Positions 16,537-25,870 of a stretch of DNA of 64,000 nucleotides are shown here, piece after piece (position 1 is the stretch's first letter; every line of letters begins with the position of its first letter). The notes under the pieces were generated by a model that was given only the letters and a program-made list of their open reading frames with translations, was not told the DNA's origin and searched no databases. This DNA comes from Clostridiales bacterium. Lineage in GTDB: Bacteria; Bacillota; Clostridia; Lachnospirales; Lachnospiraceae. Position numbers and translations under genes: made by a program. The stretch is taken from contig JAHAJA010000009.1 of the NCBI GenBank assembly GCA_018372435.1, positions 1 through 64,000 on the forward strand, in the 5' to 3' direction.

Positions 16537-17757
16537 CTAGTTGTACATACTCTTTGGTTTCACAATCTTTGGATCATATCCATGCTTCTTCAACGCACTT
16601 ACTATCTTCTCTTTATGGTCGTGTCCATAAGCTTCCATTGTAATCTCTAATTCTACTGCATTATTACGGTTAATACTTACGAACTGATTATGCTCTAATT
16701 TAATGATATTGCCTTGTTCCTTAGCAATTACAGATGCAACATTAACAAGTTCCCCTGGACGATCTGGAAGTTGTACCGTTACTGTGAATACTCTTTCACG
16801 TTCGATTAAACCATGTTGTACAATTGATGCTACTGTTATAACGTCCATGTTACCACCACTAAGGATGGAAACTACTTTCTTATTCTTGCAGTCAAGGTGC
16901 TTTAGTGCTGCAACGGTTAATAATCCAGAATTTTCAACTACCATCTTATGATTTTCAATCATATCAAGGAATGATACGATTAACTCGTGATCATCTATAG
17001 TAATGATATCATCTATATTATTTTGTATGTATGAGAAGATATTACTTCCTGGTGTCTTAACTGCAGTACCATCTGCAATTGTATCAACTCCTGGTAATGT
17101 AACTACATGACCTGCTTTTACAGATTCCTGCATACAATTAGCACCTGCTGGTTCAACACCAATTACTTTGATATTGGGATTTAATAGTTTTGCTAAAGTT
17201 GATACGCCTGCTGCTAAACCGCCACCACCAATTGGTACTAATATAATATCAACTGTCGGTAAGTCTTTGAAGATCTCCATCGCAATTGTTCCTTGGCCTG
17301 TTGCGACTACTTCATCATCAAATGGATGAATAAATGTATATCCTTTTTCTTTTGCCAATTTACACGCATGTTGATATGCATCATCATATACGTTACCATG
17401 CAATACAACGTCTGCACCATAGCTTTTTGTTCGATTTACTTTAATTAGAGGTGTAGTTGTTGGCATTACAATCGTTGCTTTTGCATTGTATAGTTTTGCT
17501 GCATAGGCAACTCCTTGGGCATGATTACCTGCAGATGCAGTAATTAATCCTTTTTCTCTATCTTCCTTGCTTAAAGTACTAATCTTGTAATATGCTCCTC
17601 TAACTTTATAAGCTCCAGTAAACTGCATGTTTTCTGGTTTTAAATAAACTTTATTCCCAGTTGTATCTGAAAAATAGTCACTATAAACAAGTTTTGTTCG
17701 AAGGATTACTTTTTTGACCGCCTCGGTCGCTTCTTCAAATTTCTCCAATGTCATCAT
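16537..17757 (-). CDS. ilvA: Threonine ammonia-lyase with C-terminal ACT domain
   Basis: PLP enzyme converting L-threonine to 2-oxobutanoate and ammonia, feeding isoleucine synthesis or threonine fermentation. The PLP lysine lies in GAYKVRGA; the glycine-rich PLP-phosphate loop is GGGGLAAG. A single ACT domain (about the last 75 residues, starting FTVTVQLPDRPGELVNVASVIA) suggests amino-acid or nucleotide regulation. An in-frame ATG at 17808 exists, but AAAGGAG sits at proper distance before the ATG pair at 17757/17754, giving 406 residues. It is monocistronic, so a biosynthetic (IlvA) or catabolic (TdcB) role cannot be separated from context. Confidence 0.92.
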   Translation of the reverse strand: MMTLEKFEEATEAVKKVILRTKLVYSDYFSDTTGNKVYLKPENMQFTGAYKVRGAYYKISTLSKEDREKGLITASAGNHAQGVAYAAKLYNAKATIVMPTTTPLIKVNRTKSYGADVVLHGNVYDDAYQHACKLAKEKGYTFIHPFDDEVVATGQGTIAMEIFKDLPTVDIILVPIGGGGLAAGVSTLAKLLNPNIKVIGVEPAGANCMQESVKAGHVVTLPGVDTIADGTAVKTPGSNIFSYIQNNIDDIITIDDHELIVSFLDMIENHKMVVENSGLLTVAALKHLDCKNKKVVSILSGGNMDVITVASIVQHGLIERERVFTVTVQLPDRPGELVNVASVIAKEQGNIIKLEHNQFVSINRNNAVELEITMEAYGHDHKEKIVSALKKHGYDPKIVKPKSMYN

Positions 17758-17942
17758 AGTTTTGTCTCCTTTGTTTACATTCAAAATAGCTCTGCTCAAA
17801 TTCATCACTTTAAACTATGATAACACGATTTTATTATCTGTCAAGTTATTTGTCCGTCCTACGGATTGCTTTGTATCCAATCCAAAGACAGTTAAAAATC
17901 CCCTCAAAACATATAAAACGGGTAAAAACCAACGGATGCACG

Positions 17943-18031
17943 AAAGAAATTTCAAACTAGTATAACTAAATCAGAATACTTATATTCCAATTTCGTATAG
18001 TCAAATATCTCTACTAGTTTGAAACTTCTTT
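17943..18031 (-). terminator. Long-looped terminator after ftsY
   Basis: AAAGAAATTTCAAACTAGTA (17943-17962) pairs with TACTAGTTTGAAACTTCTTT (18012-18031) with one mismatch, enclosing 49 bases. On the minus strand TTTCTTTC ends the stem. Confidence 0.65.
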
Positions 18032-18066
18032 ATTATTAGAGCCATATTTCATATAAATATATTAAC

Positions 18067-19005
18067 TTACGCTTGTTCCTCATTGTTTGTAAAGAGAGCA
18101 TTTACAAATTCGTCTGCGTTGAATTTTTGTAAATCATCAATCTTCTCACCAATGCCAATGTATTTGACTGGAATTCCAAGTTCCGATTGAATTGCTATCG
18201 CTATTCCACCTTTTGCAGTTCCATCTAACTTTGTTAGGATGATACCATTAATATCAGCAACTTCACTAAACTGTTTGGCTTGTGCAAGTGCATTCTGACC
18301 AGTTGTTCCATCAAGTACTACTAACGTTTCTTTATGTGCATCTGGGTATTCACGGTCAATAACACGACTAATTTTACGTAGTTCTTCCATTAAGTTCTTC
18401 TTGTTATGAAGACGCCCTGCTGTATCACAAAGTAATACATCTGTATTTCTAGCTTTCGCAGCGGTAACAGCATCATAGATTACTGCCGCTGGATCTGAGC
18501 CTTCGCTTTGAGCAATAATCTCTACATTAGCACGGTTTGCCCATTCTGTAAGCTGTTCAATTGCTGCCGCACGGAACGTATCTGCTGCGGCTACCATAAC
18601 TTTCTTCCCACTATCCTTTAATTGACCTGCTAATTTACCAACTGACGTTGTTTTACCGACACCATTAACTCCAATTAAAAGGATAATTGATTTTTGATTT
18701 TCAAAATCATAAGCCGTTTCATCAACTGACATTTGTTCTTTAATACTTTCAATCAATAATTGCTTACATTGGCTTGGTTCTTTGATCTTTTGTTCCTTTA
18801 CTTTCTCCTGAAGATTTTCAATAATTGCTGTTGTCGTGTTAATACCTAAGTCAGCCATAATTAAAATCTCTTCTAATTCTTCATAGAAGTCTTCATCAAT
18901 ACTTGAAAACCCTTTGAAGATATTATCAATACCCGATATGATATTGTTTCTTGTCTTAGTAAGACCAGATACTAGTCGGCTAAAAAAGCCCTTCTTTTCT
19001 CCCAT
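18067..19005 (-). CDS. ftsY: Signal recognition particle receptor FtsY
   Basis: SRP-type GTPase that docks ribosome-nascent-chain-SRP complexes at the membrane for co-translational insertion. The NG domain is complete: four-helix N domain (about 10-90), G1 GVNGVGKTT, DTFRAAAIEQL, G3 DTAGRLHNK, and G4 TKLDGTAKGG. At 312 residues it lacks a long acidic A domain, as usual in Firmicutes. It lies 23 bases after smc and ends the rnc-smc-ftsY operon. Confidence 0.97.
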   Translation of the reverse strand: MGEKKGFFSRLVSGLTKTRNNIISGIDNIFKGFSSIDEDFYEELEEILIMADLGINTTTAIIENLQEKVKEQKIKEPSQCKQLLIESIKEQMSVDETAYDFENQKSIILLIGVNGVGKTTSVGKLAGQLKDSGKKVMVAAADTFRAAAIEQLTEWANRANVEIIAQSEGSDPAAVIYDAVTAAKARNTDVLLCDTAGRLHNKKNLMEELRKISRVIDREYPDAHKETLVVLDGTTGQNALAQAKQFSEVADINGIILTKLDGTAKGGIAIAIQSELGIPVKYIGIGEKIDDLQKFNADEFVNALFTNNEEQA

Positions 19006-19028
19006 ATATTACACCTCTATTATTCCTA

Positions 19029-22000
19029 TTATATTTGTTCTTTTTTGTCTTCTAAATCCCCTTCGATTAGACTTACCGATACAAGAGTGGAAACACCTTT
19101 CTCCTGCATAGTAACACCATAAAGGGTATCTGCACTTGCCATAGTTCCTCTTCTATGAGTAATTACTATGAATTGTGTATGCGTTGTTAATTTGTGTAGA
19201 TACTTGGCATATCTCTTAACGTTGGCATCGTCAAGAGCAGCTTCAATTTCATCTAGTAAACAAAATGGAGATGGCTTCAAATTCTGTATTGCAAATAGCA
19301 ACGAGATGGCTGTAAGTGCTTTCTCCCCACCTGAAAGTTGCATCATATTCTGCAGTTTCTTTCCAGGAGGTTGTGCAATTATTCGAATACCTGCTTCTAG
19401 GATATCCTCGCCCTCCATTAATTCAAGGGTACCTTTTCCTCCTCCGAATAACTCTTTGAATACAAGGTCAAACTGACTTCGAATTTCTGCAAATTTTTCA
19501 TTGAATTGTTTTCTCATCTCAATATCTAATTCTTCGATAATTTTCTTAAGCACTTCTTCTGCTTCAATCAAATCATCATGTTGTGTCTTCAGTAGTTCAT
19601 AACGCTCTAATAGATTCTTATAATCTTCAATCGCATTAACATTAACATCTCCAAGTGATTTGATTTTTTGTTTCAAGTTTTGAATCATCTTCTTCATCTG
19701 AGTAATATCATCATATTCCTCATTCTTCTTAGCAAGTGCTATACTATATGTCAATTCATATTCTTGCCACATGTAGTTAACTTGAGTATCTAACTGCTCC
19801 ATTAACTTTTCTCTTTGTCCAGTTAGACGATAACTTTCTTTATCTAATTCATTTACCATATTAGATAATTCTTCTCGTCTAGCAAGAAACGCCTTATGGT
19901 CTTTTGATAGCTTCTCTTTCTTTGCAACCATTTCCTCTAAATCTTTTGTTAATGATTCGATTAATTTTTCATCATTCTCAAGTTGACTCTTTGTGTTATT
20001 CGTTAATTCAACTCTCGAATCCATGTGTTGCTTAGCTTGTGATAATTTGGATAGGATTTCTTGTAACTCTTCCTTAAGCTTATCAATCTCAACTTTTACA
20101 CGCTTTATATTCTCTACAACGTACTGATTTTGTTGTTCTAATGAAGAACAATCTAATTTTATGGAAGCAACTTTGTCATTACATGCTTTTTCTAACAGTT
20201 TCTTCTCTTCTAACTGTTTTGCATATTCAGCCATCATAGCTTCTGCTTCTTTACTCTTAGATTGATTTTCTTCTTGGATTTCTCTTAACTGTTTTACTGC
20301 ACTCTTTAATTCTAGTGCTTGATTATCAATTTCAGTACTTTCTTTCTTTATTTCAACATAAAGAGCATGGATTTCTTGCTTCTTACTTTCGATTTGTTGT
20401 ATCTGCATCTTAACCGTATTTTGTGAAAGAGAGAGTTCTTGTAATTTCGTTTTATTTGATTCATATATATTACGATAATTTTCTCTATCTTTCTTACAAG
20501 CTTCAACAAATATAGTATTTTCTTTCATCTGATTTGATATAGCTGTTACTTTTGATTCAATCTCATCAATTTCTCTACGTCTACTTAATAAATTACTATT
20601 GTTCTTATAGGAACCACCAGACATTGAACCACCAGGACTAAGCAAATCACCTTCTACCGTAACAATACGAAGGGAATAATTATATCTTTTCGCTAAGGCA
20701 ATTGCGTTATTAATTGTATCAACAACAACGATTCTTCCTAACAGATATTCTACTAATCCATCATACTTCTTATCATGCTCAACAAGTGAATTAGCTAAAC
20801 CGATAACCCCTTGTTCCTTAAGCACATTGTTATCTTTGAATCCACCTCTACTACTTACAGAAGTAAGTGGTAAGAAGGTTGCCCGACCAAACTTATTCTT
20901 CTTAAGGTGCTCAATCAGACTCTTAGCCGTTGCTTCATTATCCGTAACGATATTCTGAATACTACCACCAAGTGCAATTTCAACTGCTGTCTCATACTCT
21001 TTCTTAACCTTGATTATATCCGCAACTACACCCTCAATACCTGGGTTTGACTGCTTTAACTCCATAATCTTTCGGATACTGTTACCATACCCTTCGTAAC
21101 GTTCCGTCATATTCTTCAAAGAGTCCATTCGAGATTTTTCTTGGTGATATTTCTGTTGAAGATCACGGTATTCCTCTTCTTTTCCCTTAATATTATTCTG
21201 TAAATCACGAAGTTTATTCTCGACATCTGCGTTTTTATCTCGAATCTCATGAAGCTGCGACTCAATGTCTTGTGCCAATTCTTGCTTTTCATTCCACTCT
21301 ATATCCAGAAGGGATTCATTACTCTTATTCTTTAATAATCGTTGGTTTAATGCAGCCTTCCCAATACTACTTTGTTCAAGTATTGTCTCGTACTTTTGAA
21401 TCTCGGCTTTTCGATTTGCATTCTCTTCCATGTAATGATATATCTTCGAGTTACACTCATCAATAGCATTCGTGATAGACGTAATCTCTGTTTGGATATT
21501 CTCTAACTCTGTATTCGTTTCACCTTGAATATCATCAAAAGAATCAATTTTTTCATCTAAAGAGCATTTTTGTTCAAAGTAAGTTTTTAATTGAGCATCT
21601 TTATCCTCTAATTCTTTATTAACAGCATTAATACGTTCTTGATAATGTTCTCTGTTTTGCTCTGAAGCAGTGATTTGCTCCTTATATACCTTTATGTCGC
21701 CTTCTAACTTTTCTTTATGTAGACGATAGTTATTAAGATCCATCTTCTTTTCGTCTAAAGCCGTATCAAATTCTTCAATCTGGGCCTCTATCTTCTCATA
21801 TTCCTCTTTCGTTTGATCAAAGGAATTTTTCGAACGATCTAAATCACCAGCTGCAATTTGTAGCTTTTCGTCAACATTTTTTTGCTCTTCTAGAATTCTC
21901 TCATATTCAATTAAGAACATATTAACATCTAATGTTTTCAATTCTTCACGATACTTAAGGTATTCTTTTGCAACAATAGCTTGTTTCTCTAAAGGTTCTA

Positions 22001-22604
22001 CTTGTTTCTCAATTTCAGCCAAGATATCATTAATACGGCACAGATTCTGTTTTTCTTCATCCAGATTCTTCTCTGCCGTAGCTTTTCTCTTCTTAAATTT
22101 GACTATACCAGCCGCTTCATCGAACAACTCTCTTCGATCTTCTGGCTTTCCACTTAATATCTTATCAATCTGCCCCTGTCCAATAATAGAATATCCTTCT
22201 TTACCGATACCAGTGTCCAGAAACAACTCCTGTACATCTTTCAGACGACAATTTGTACCATTAATTAAATACTCACTTTCACCAGAACGATATACGCGTC
22301 TTGCAACCTTAACTTCATCATAGTCGATTGCTAATTGATGATCTGAATTATCTAATGTAATTGCTACATAAGCAAAACCTAACGGTTTTCTTGTCTGCGT
22401 ACCAGAGAAGATAATATCCTCCATCTTTGCACCACGAAGCTGCTTTGCACTTTGCTCGCCAAGAACCCAACGAACCGCATCTGCTACGTTGCTCTTACCA
22501 CTCCCATTCGGACCAACAATACCTGTAATACCACCTTTGAATTCAAACACTAATTTATTAGCAAAGGATTTGAATCCCTGTATCTCCAAACTCTTTAAAT
22601 ACAT
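19029..22604 (-). CDS. smc: Chromosome segregation ATPase Smc
   Basis: Core ATPase of the bacterial condensin; it works with the ScpA and ScpB encoded at the left end of this window. The 1191 residues show Walker A GPNGSGKSN (32-40), two long coiled coils (about 170-500 and 670-1030), a hinge around 520-640 (GVVADIIKV...), the ABC signature LSGGEKALTA and Walker B FCLLDEIEAALDD near the C-terminus. It begins 24 bases after the rnc stop and precedes ftsY. Confidence 0.98.
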   Translation of the reverse strand: MYLKSLEIQGFKSFANKLVFEFKGGITGIVGPNGSGKSNVADAVRWVLGEQSAKQLRGAKMEDIIFSGTQTRKPLGFAYVAITLDNSDHQLAIDYDEVKVARRVYRSGESEYLINGTNCRLKDVQELFLDTGIGKEGYSIIGQGQIDKILSGKPEDRRELFDEAAGIVKFKKRKATAEKNLDEEKQNLCRINDILAEIEKQVEPLEKQAIVAKEYLKYREELKTLDVNMFLIEYERILEEQKNVDEKLQIAAGDLDRSKNSFDQTKEEYEKIEAQIEEFDTALDEKKMDLNNYRLHKEKLEGDIKVYKEQITASEQNREHYQERINAVNKELEDKDAQLKTYFEQKCSLDEKIDSFDDIQGETNTELENIQTEITSITNAIDECNSKIYHYMEENANRKAEIQKYETILEQSSIGKAALNQRLLKNKSNESLLDIEWNEKQELAQDIESQLHEIRDKNADVENKLRDLQNNIKGKEEEYRDLQQKYHQEKSRMDSLKNMTERYEGYGNSIRKIMELKQSNPGIEGVVADIIKVKKEYETAVEIALGGSIQNIVTDNEATAKSLIEHLKKNKFGRATFLPLTSVSSRGGFKDNNVLKEQGVIGLANSLVEHDKKYDGLVEYLLGRIVVVDTINNAIALAKRYNYSLRIVTVEGDLLSPGGSMSGGSYKNNSNLLSRRREIDEIESKVTAISNQMKENTIFVEACKKDRENYRNIYESNKTKLQELSLSQNTVKMQIQQIESKKQEIHALYVEIKKESTEIDNQALELKSAVKQLREIQEENQSKSKEAEAMMAEYAKQLEEKKLLEKACNDKVASIKLDCSSLEQQNQYVVENIKRVKVEIDKLKEELQEILSKLSQAKQHMDSRVELTNNTKSQLENDEKLIESLTKDLEEMVAKKEKLSKDHKAFLARREELSNMVNELDKESYRLTGQREKLMEQLDTQVNYMWQEYELTYSIALAKKNEEYDDITQMKKMIQNLKQKIKSLGDVNVNAIEDYKNLLERYELLKTQHDDLIEAEEVLKKIIEELDIEMRKQFNEKFAEIRSQFDLVFKELFGGGKGTLELMEGEDILEAGIRIIAQPPGKKLQNMMQLSGGEKALTAISLLFAIQNLKPSPFCLLDEIEAALDDANVKRYAKYLHKLTTHTQFIVITHRRGTMASADTLYGVTMQEKGVSTLVSVSLIEGDLEDKKEQI

Positions 22605-22628
22605 GAAATTGCTTCACCACCCACGTCT

Positions 22629-23333
22629 CTAGTTTCTCTTGATTTTTCTTCTTAACGCTAGTATAGAACGATATGCTGCTTGTTGTTCTGCTGCTTTCTT
22701 CGTTCTTCCAACTCCAACTTCTAACTCTTTTTCTCCTATAAATGCCTTCACTGTAAACTTCTTATTATGGTCAGGACCTTCTTCAGCAATAAGTTCATAG
22801 ATTAAAGGATCTTTGTATTCACTCTGTACAATTTCTTGTAAGATAGTCTTGCTATCAAAAAAGAGTTGTTTATTCTCAACATCTGATAAAATAAATTTAT
22901 CAATAAACTCTTTTGCACTAGTAAAACCACCATCTAGATATATTGACCCAATTATCGCTTCCATTGCATCGGATAAAATAGATGCACGGTCTCTACCTCC
23001 TGTCGAAGCTTCCCCTTTACCTAGTTGAATATACTTTCCAAGGTTGATATCATTAGCGCATAAGGATAGTGTCTGCTCACAAACTATACTAGCACGTAAC
23101 TTGGTTAAATCCCCTTCATGCATCTTATCATTATTCTTATATAGAAACTCACTAGTAACAAGCTCAAGTACTGCATCACCAAGGAACTCTAATCGCTCAT
23201 TATTTGCTAATTTATCTAATCTTTTTTCGTTAGCAAATGAACTATGTGTAAGAGCTTGACGAAGAAGTTTAATATCATTATATTGATATCTTATAACCTC
23301 TTCAAATTCATTTAACAATTCATTAATTTTCAT
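22629..23333 (-). CDS. rnc: Ribonuclease III
   Basis: Double-strand-specific endoribonuclease for rRNA and mRNA processing. The 234 residues contain the nine-residue signature ERLEFLGDAVLEL (catalytic Glu and Asp), the HEGDLTKLRA segment, and a C-terminal dsRNA-binding domain (about 160-230, ending AAEQQAAYRSILAL). It is the first gene after the acpP terminator. I found no consensus promoter in the 112-base gap, so partial read-through from plsX-acpP is possible. Confidence 0.97.
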   Translation of the reverse strand: MKINELLNEFEEVIRYQYNDIKLLRQALTHSSFANEKRLDKLANNERLEFLGDAVLELVTSEFLYKNNDKMHEGDLTKLRASIVCEQTLSLCANDINLGKYIQLGKGEASTGGRDRASILSDAMEAIIGSIYLDGGFTSAKEFIDKFILSDVENKQLFFDSKTILQEIVQSEYKDPLIYELIAEEGPDHNKKFTVKAFIGEKELEVGVGRTKKAAEQQAAYRSILALRRKIKRN

Positions 23334-23394
23334 ATTCTACCATAACCTTTGCTTAGTTTTAAGTTTACTTAGTTTTAATTTATATAACAAACAA

Positions 23395-23431
23395 ACGGCG
23401 CCAAATTAAACCACGTTCAAGTTGGCGCCGT
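23395..23431 (-). terminator. Terminator after acpP
   Basis: A GC-rich stem ACGGCGCCAA / TTGGCGCCGT with a 17-base loop; on the minus strand TTTGTTTG follows. Confidence 0.85.
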
Positions 23432-23445
23432 CGACCTACACGATA

Positions 23446-23676
23446 TTAGTTAAGTGCATTCTTGATTTGTTCTACAGCATCACTTACTGCAACAATATCT
23501 TCTGCCGCTTCATTAGCGATTTCTATATCGAATTCTTCCTCAATTCCCATGATAATTTGGAAAATATCCAAAGAGTCTGCTCCTAAATCATCTACAAAAG
23601 TAGTTTCCATTGTAATCTCATCTGCATCCACATTTAATACTTCACTAATAATTTTTTGTAACTTTTCAAATTCCAT
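23446..23676 (-). CDS. acpP: Acyl carrier protein
   Basis: A small acidic carrier of fatty-acyl chains, 76 residues, with the phosphopantetheine attachment serine in GADSLDIFQ. A GTG three codons upstream is in frame, but it lies inside the SD (AAAGGTG); the ATG at 23676 is the start. It lies in one unit with plsX and upstream of rnc. Confidence 0.96.
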   Translation of the reverse strand: MEFEKLQKIISEVLNVDADEITMETTFVDDLGADSLDIFQIIMGIEEEFDIEIANEAAEDIVAVSDAVEQIKNALN

Positions 23677-23718
23677 AATTATCACCTTTCTTATACTTGC
23701 TTATATACACTATTTGTG

Positions 23719-24720
23719 CTAAATAATATTTTCTTTAATTTTCTCATTTATGTTCTGCTCATTGAAAGATACACATTGAATGATTGCATTCTTAATTTCT
23801 GTGTTTTTTGAGCTACCATGAGTCTTTACTACAAGGCCATTAAGACCTAACATAGGTGCACCACCGAATTCTGAAGCATCAAACCCTTTCAGCGTCTTCT
23901 TAAGTTCACCTTTACAAAGAGCCGCTCCTATCTTACTTTTTGTTGTACTCATCAAACCTTTCTTGATTGTTCCAACTAGAGCCGAACTTAACCCTTCATA
24001 TAGCTTAAGTATTACATTACCCACAAAGGCTTCACAAACAATGACATCTGCTGCACCGTATGGTATATCCCTTGCTTCAATGCTTCCAATAAAGTTAATA
24101 TCTTCACAGTTTTTAAGTAGGGGATATGTCTCTTTCACAAGCATATTACCTTTCTCTTCTTCTGAACCAATATTAACAATGGCAACTTTAGGATTCTTAA
24201 TGCCCACTATATGTTCCATGTACAAAGAACCCATCTTAGCAAATTGTACTAGATGTGGGGACCTTGCATCAACATTTGCCCCACAATCAACAAGTAAAGA
24301 AACTCCCTTAATTGTTGGTATTAATGGTGCTAGTGGTGGGCGATCAACACCTTTGATTCTTCCAACAATTAGTTGTCCGCCTACAAGAATTGCTCCCGTA
24401 CTACCAGCCGAAATAAATGCGTCTGCATCACCATTTTTGACTAATTTCATAGCTACTACGATAGAAGAATCTTTTTTTCGACGAATAGCCATTACTGGTG
24501 CTTCATCATTTGTAATAATGTCACTTGCATGAACTACTTCAATCTGATCTTTGTTATAAGTATATTGTTGTAGTTCAGAATTTACGATATCTTCTCTTCC
24601 AACTAAAATAACTTTTATGTCATTTCTCTCATTAACTGCTTCAACTGCGCCTTTAACAATCTGACCAGGTGCATTATCACCGCCCATTGCGTCAACTGCA
24701 ACTCTAATTATGTTTTGCAT
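23719..24720 (-). CDS. plsX: Phosphate acyltransferase PlsX
   Basis: Converts acyl-ACP to acyl-phosphate for phospholipid synthesis. The 333 residues begin with the signature VAVDAMGGDNAP and contain SAGSTGAILVG and the conserved EGLVGN-like block (CEAFVGNVILKLYEG). SD GGGAGG is well placed. No fapR, rpmF or fabH gene lies upstream; the preceding gene is a decayed TtcA-like gene, so plsX opens the operon from the promoter at 24751-24779. Confidence 0.97.
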   Translation of the reverse strand: MQNIIRVAVDAMGGDNAPGQIVKGAVEAVNERNDIKVILVGREDIVNSELQQYTYNKDQIEVVHASDIITNDEAPVMAIRRKKDSSIVVAMKLVKNGDADAFISAGSTGAILVGGQLIVGRIKGVDRPPLAPLIPTIKGVSLLVDCGANVDARSPHLVQFAKMGSLYMEHIVGIKNPKVAIVNIGSEEEKGNMLVKETYPLLKNCEDINFIGSIEARDIPYGAADVIVCEAFVGNVILKLYEGLSSALVGTIKKGLMSTTKSKIGAALCKGELKKTLKGFDASEFGGAPMLGLNGLVVKTHGSSKNTEIKNAIIQCVSFNEQNINEKIKENII

Positions 24721-24735
24721 CTTAATTCCTCCCTG

Positions 24736-24779
24736 TCAGTATCTATACCTAATATACTAGAAAAGATTCTATAAATCAA
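24736..24779 (-). promoter_or_regulatory. plsX promoter with a possible FapR-type operator
   Basis: On the minus strand TTGATT (24779-24774), a 17-base spacer and TATATT (24756-24751). An imperfect palindrome TTAGGTATAGATACTGA (24752-24736) covers the expected start site and loosely matches the TTAG...GATACTAA pattern of FapR sites. Confidence 0.45.
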
Positions 24780-24828
24780 TAAAAAATTTTATTAAATTTG
24801 CAGTCTTATCAGCCAAAACAACTAAATT

Positions 24829-25578
24829 TTATTTCGATTCGTAGTTATCAAGAAAATGATGGATAAATCCCTCTTTTTCATAAGAGATCATCGTATCTAA
24901 ATTAACATTATACATACTTTTGAATATATTCATATCAATGTTTGAATTAATTAGAAGAAGACGCTTAATTAAATCTTTTACATCTGCTCTCTTAATATAA
25001 AGATTATCATCTTCATCATGTTGAAAGCTCTTTGAAAATACATACTCACATGGAAAGAATCTTAATTCATTCCGCTCAGACCATCTTAGTATAGCTTCTT
25101 CTCTTACTAGATACAACGGCCTTATTACTTCCAATCCTTCATAATTCTGGTTGTGTAATTTTGGCATCATCGTCTCAACCTGTCCATTATATAGCATACC
25201 CATTAATATGGTTTCAATTACATTATTAAAATGATGACATAATGCAATCTTATTGCAACCTAGTTCTTTCACATGCTCCGTCATTACTACCGGAATTTCA
25301 ATGGCTTTTGCATATTCCATTATTTCGAGACAGTTATGCTTATTATATCCTATAGTAGGTACAAAAAATTCAAGCTCAATATTAATACTACTATGTAACT
25401 TAAATTCCTGCATACATTTGGCAAGTAATAAAGAATCTTTATCGCCCGTGATACAAACAGCAATCCGATCACCTTCATGAATTAAGTCATATGCTTCAAT
25501 CGCTTCGATAAACTTTCTCCAGATTGATTTTCGATATGTCGTAATAATGGTTCTTTCAAGCTCTTTACAACATCCCAT
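24829..25578 (-). CDS. Degenerate TtcA-like ATP-pyrophosphatase protein
   Basis: Related to the TtcA/TilS PP-loop ATPases that thiolate or modify tRNA, but key parts are altered. The PP-loop reads TGDKDS instead of SGGKDS, and the HHxDD motif reads HHFNN. After EIPVVMTEH the chain jumps directly to VKELGCNKIA, so the segment of about 30-40 residues that in TtcA proteins holds the CxxC iron-sulfur ligands is absent. The flanking segments (GMLYNGQVETMMPKLH, VIRPLYLVREE) are still well conserved. The start is likely ATG 25578 (GGAG upstream; MGCCKELERTI resembles family N-termini); an ATG at 25638 would add 20 residues. Probably inactive as a tRNA thiolase, or repurposed. Confidence 0.75.
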   Translation of the reverse strand: MGCCKELERTIITTYRKSIWRKFIEAIEAYDLIHEGDRIAVCITGDKDSLLLAKCMQEFKLHSSINIELEFFVPTIGYNKHNCLEIMEYAKAIEIPVVMTEHVKELGCNKIALCHHFNNVIETILMGMLYNGQVETMMPKLHNQNYEGLEVIRPLYLVREEAILRWSERNELRFFPCEYVFSKSFQHDEDDNLYIKRADVKDLIKRLLLINSNIDMNIFKSMYNVNLDTMISYEKEGFIHHFLDNYESK

Positions 25579-25766
25579 TCTATTTCTCCAGTCTGACAAA
25601 TCCACTGTATATGTATCTGATATATACAGTTTAAACATCTCTTTAGAACTCCCGTATACAAATGATTATCGAAGTTCTTCGCAGCTTTTTTATGTTACCT
25701 TATCCAATATATTTTGTCAATAAGAATTATAGGTTTTCCCTACTAAATCACCAAATACATAAATAA

Positions 25767-25812
25767 AGAAACTGTTGCAAAATTTATAGCTTCGTATTTT
25801 GCAACAGCCTCT
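25767..25812. terminator. GAGGCTGTTGCAAAAT palindrome, copy 2
   Basis: AGAAACTGTTGCAAAAT pairs with ATTTTGCAACAGCCTCT (two mismatches in the outer stem) around a 12-base loop. It lies after the cheR stop on the minus strand and probably ends that transcript. Confidence 0.75.
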
Positions 25813-25870
25813 ATTTGTTATCTCTGTATTACTTGTAATCCGCTCCTCACTCGTTGTCTATAATTATATA

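Noticed and set aside
25767..25812. A complete insertion sequence or transposase near the CTGTTGCAAA palindromes
   Set aside because: No transposase frame lies between or beside any of the four copies; loops are at most about 50 bases.
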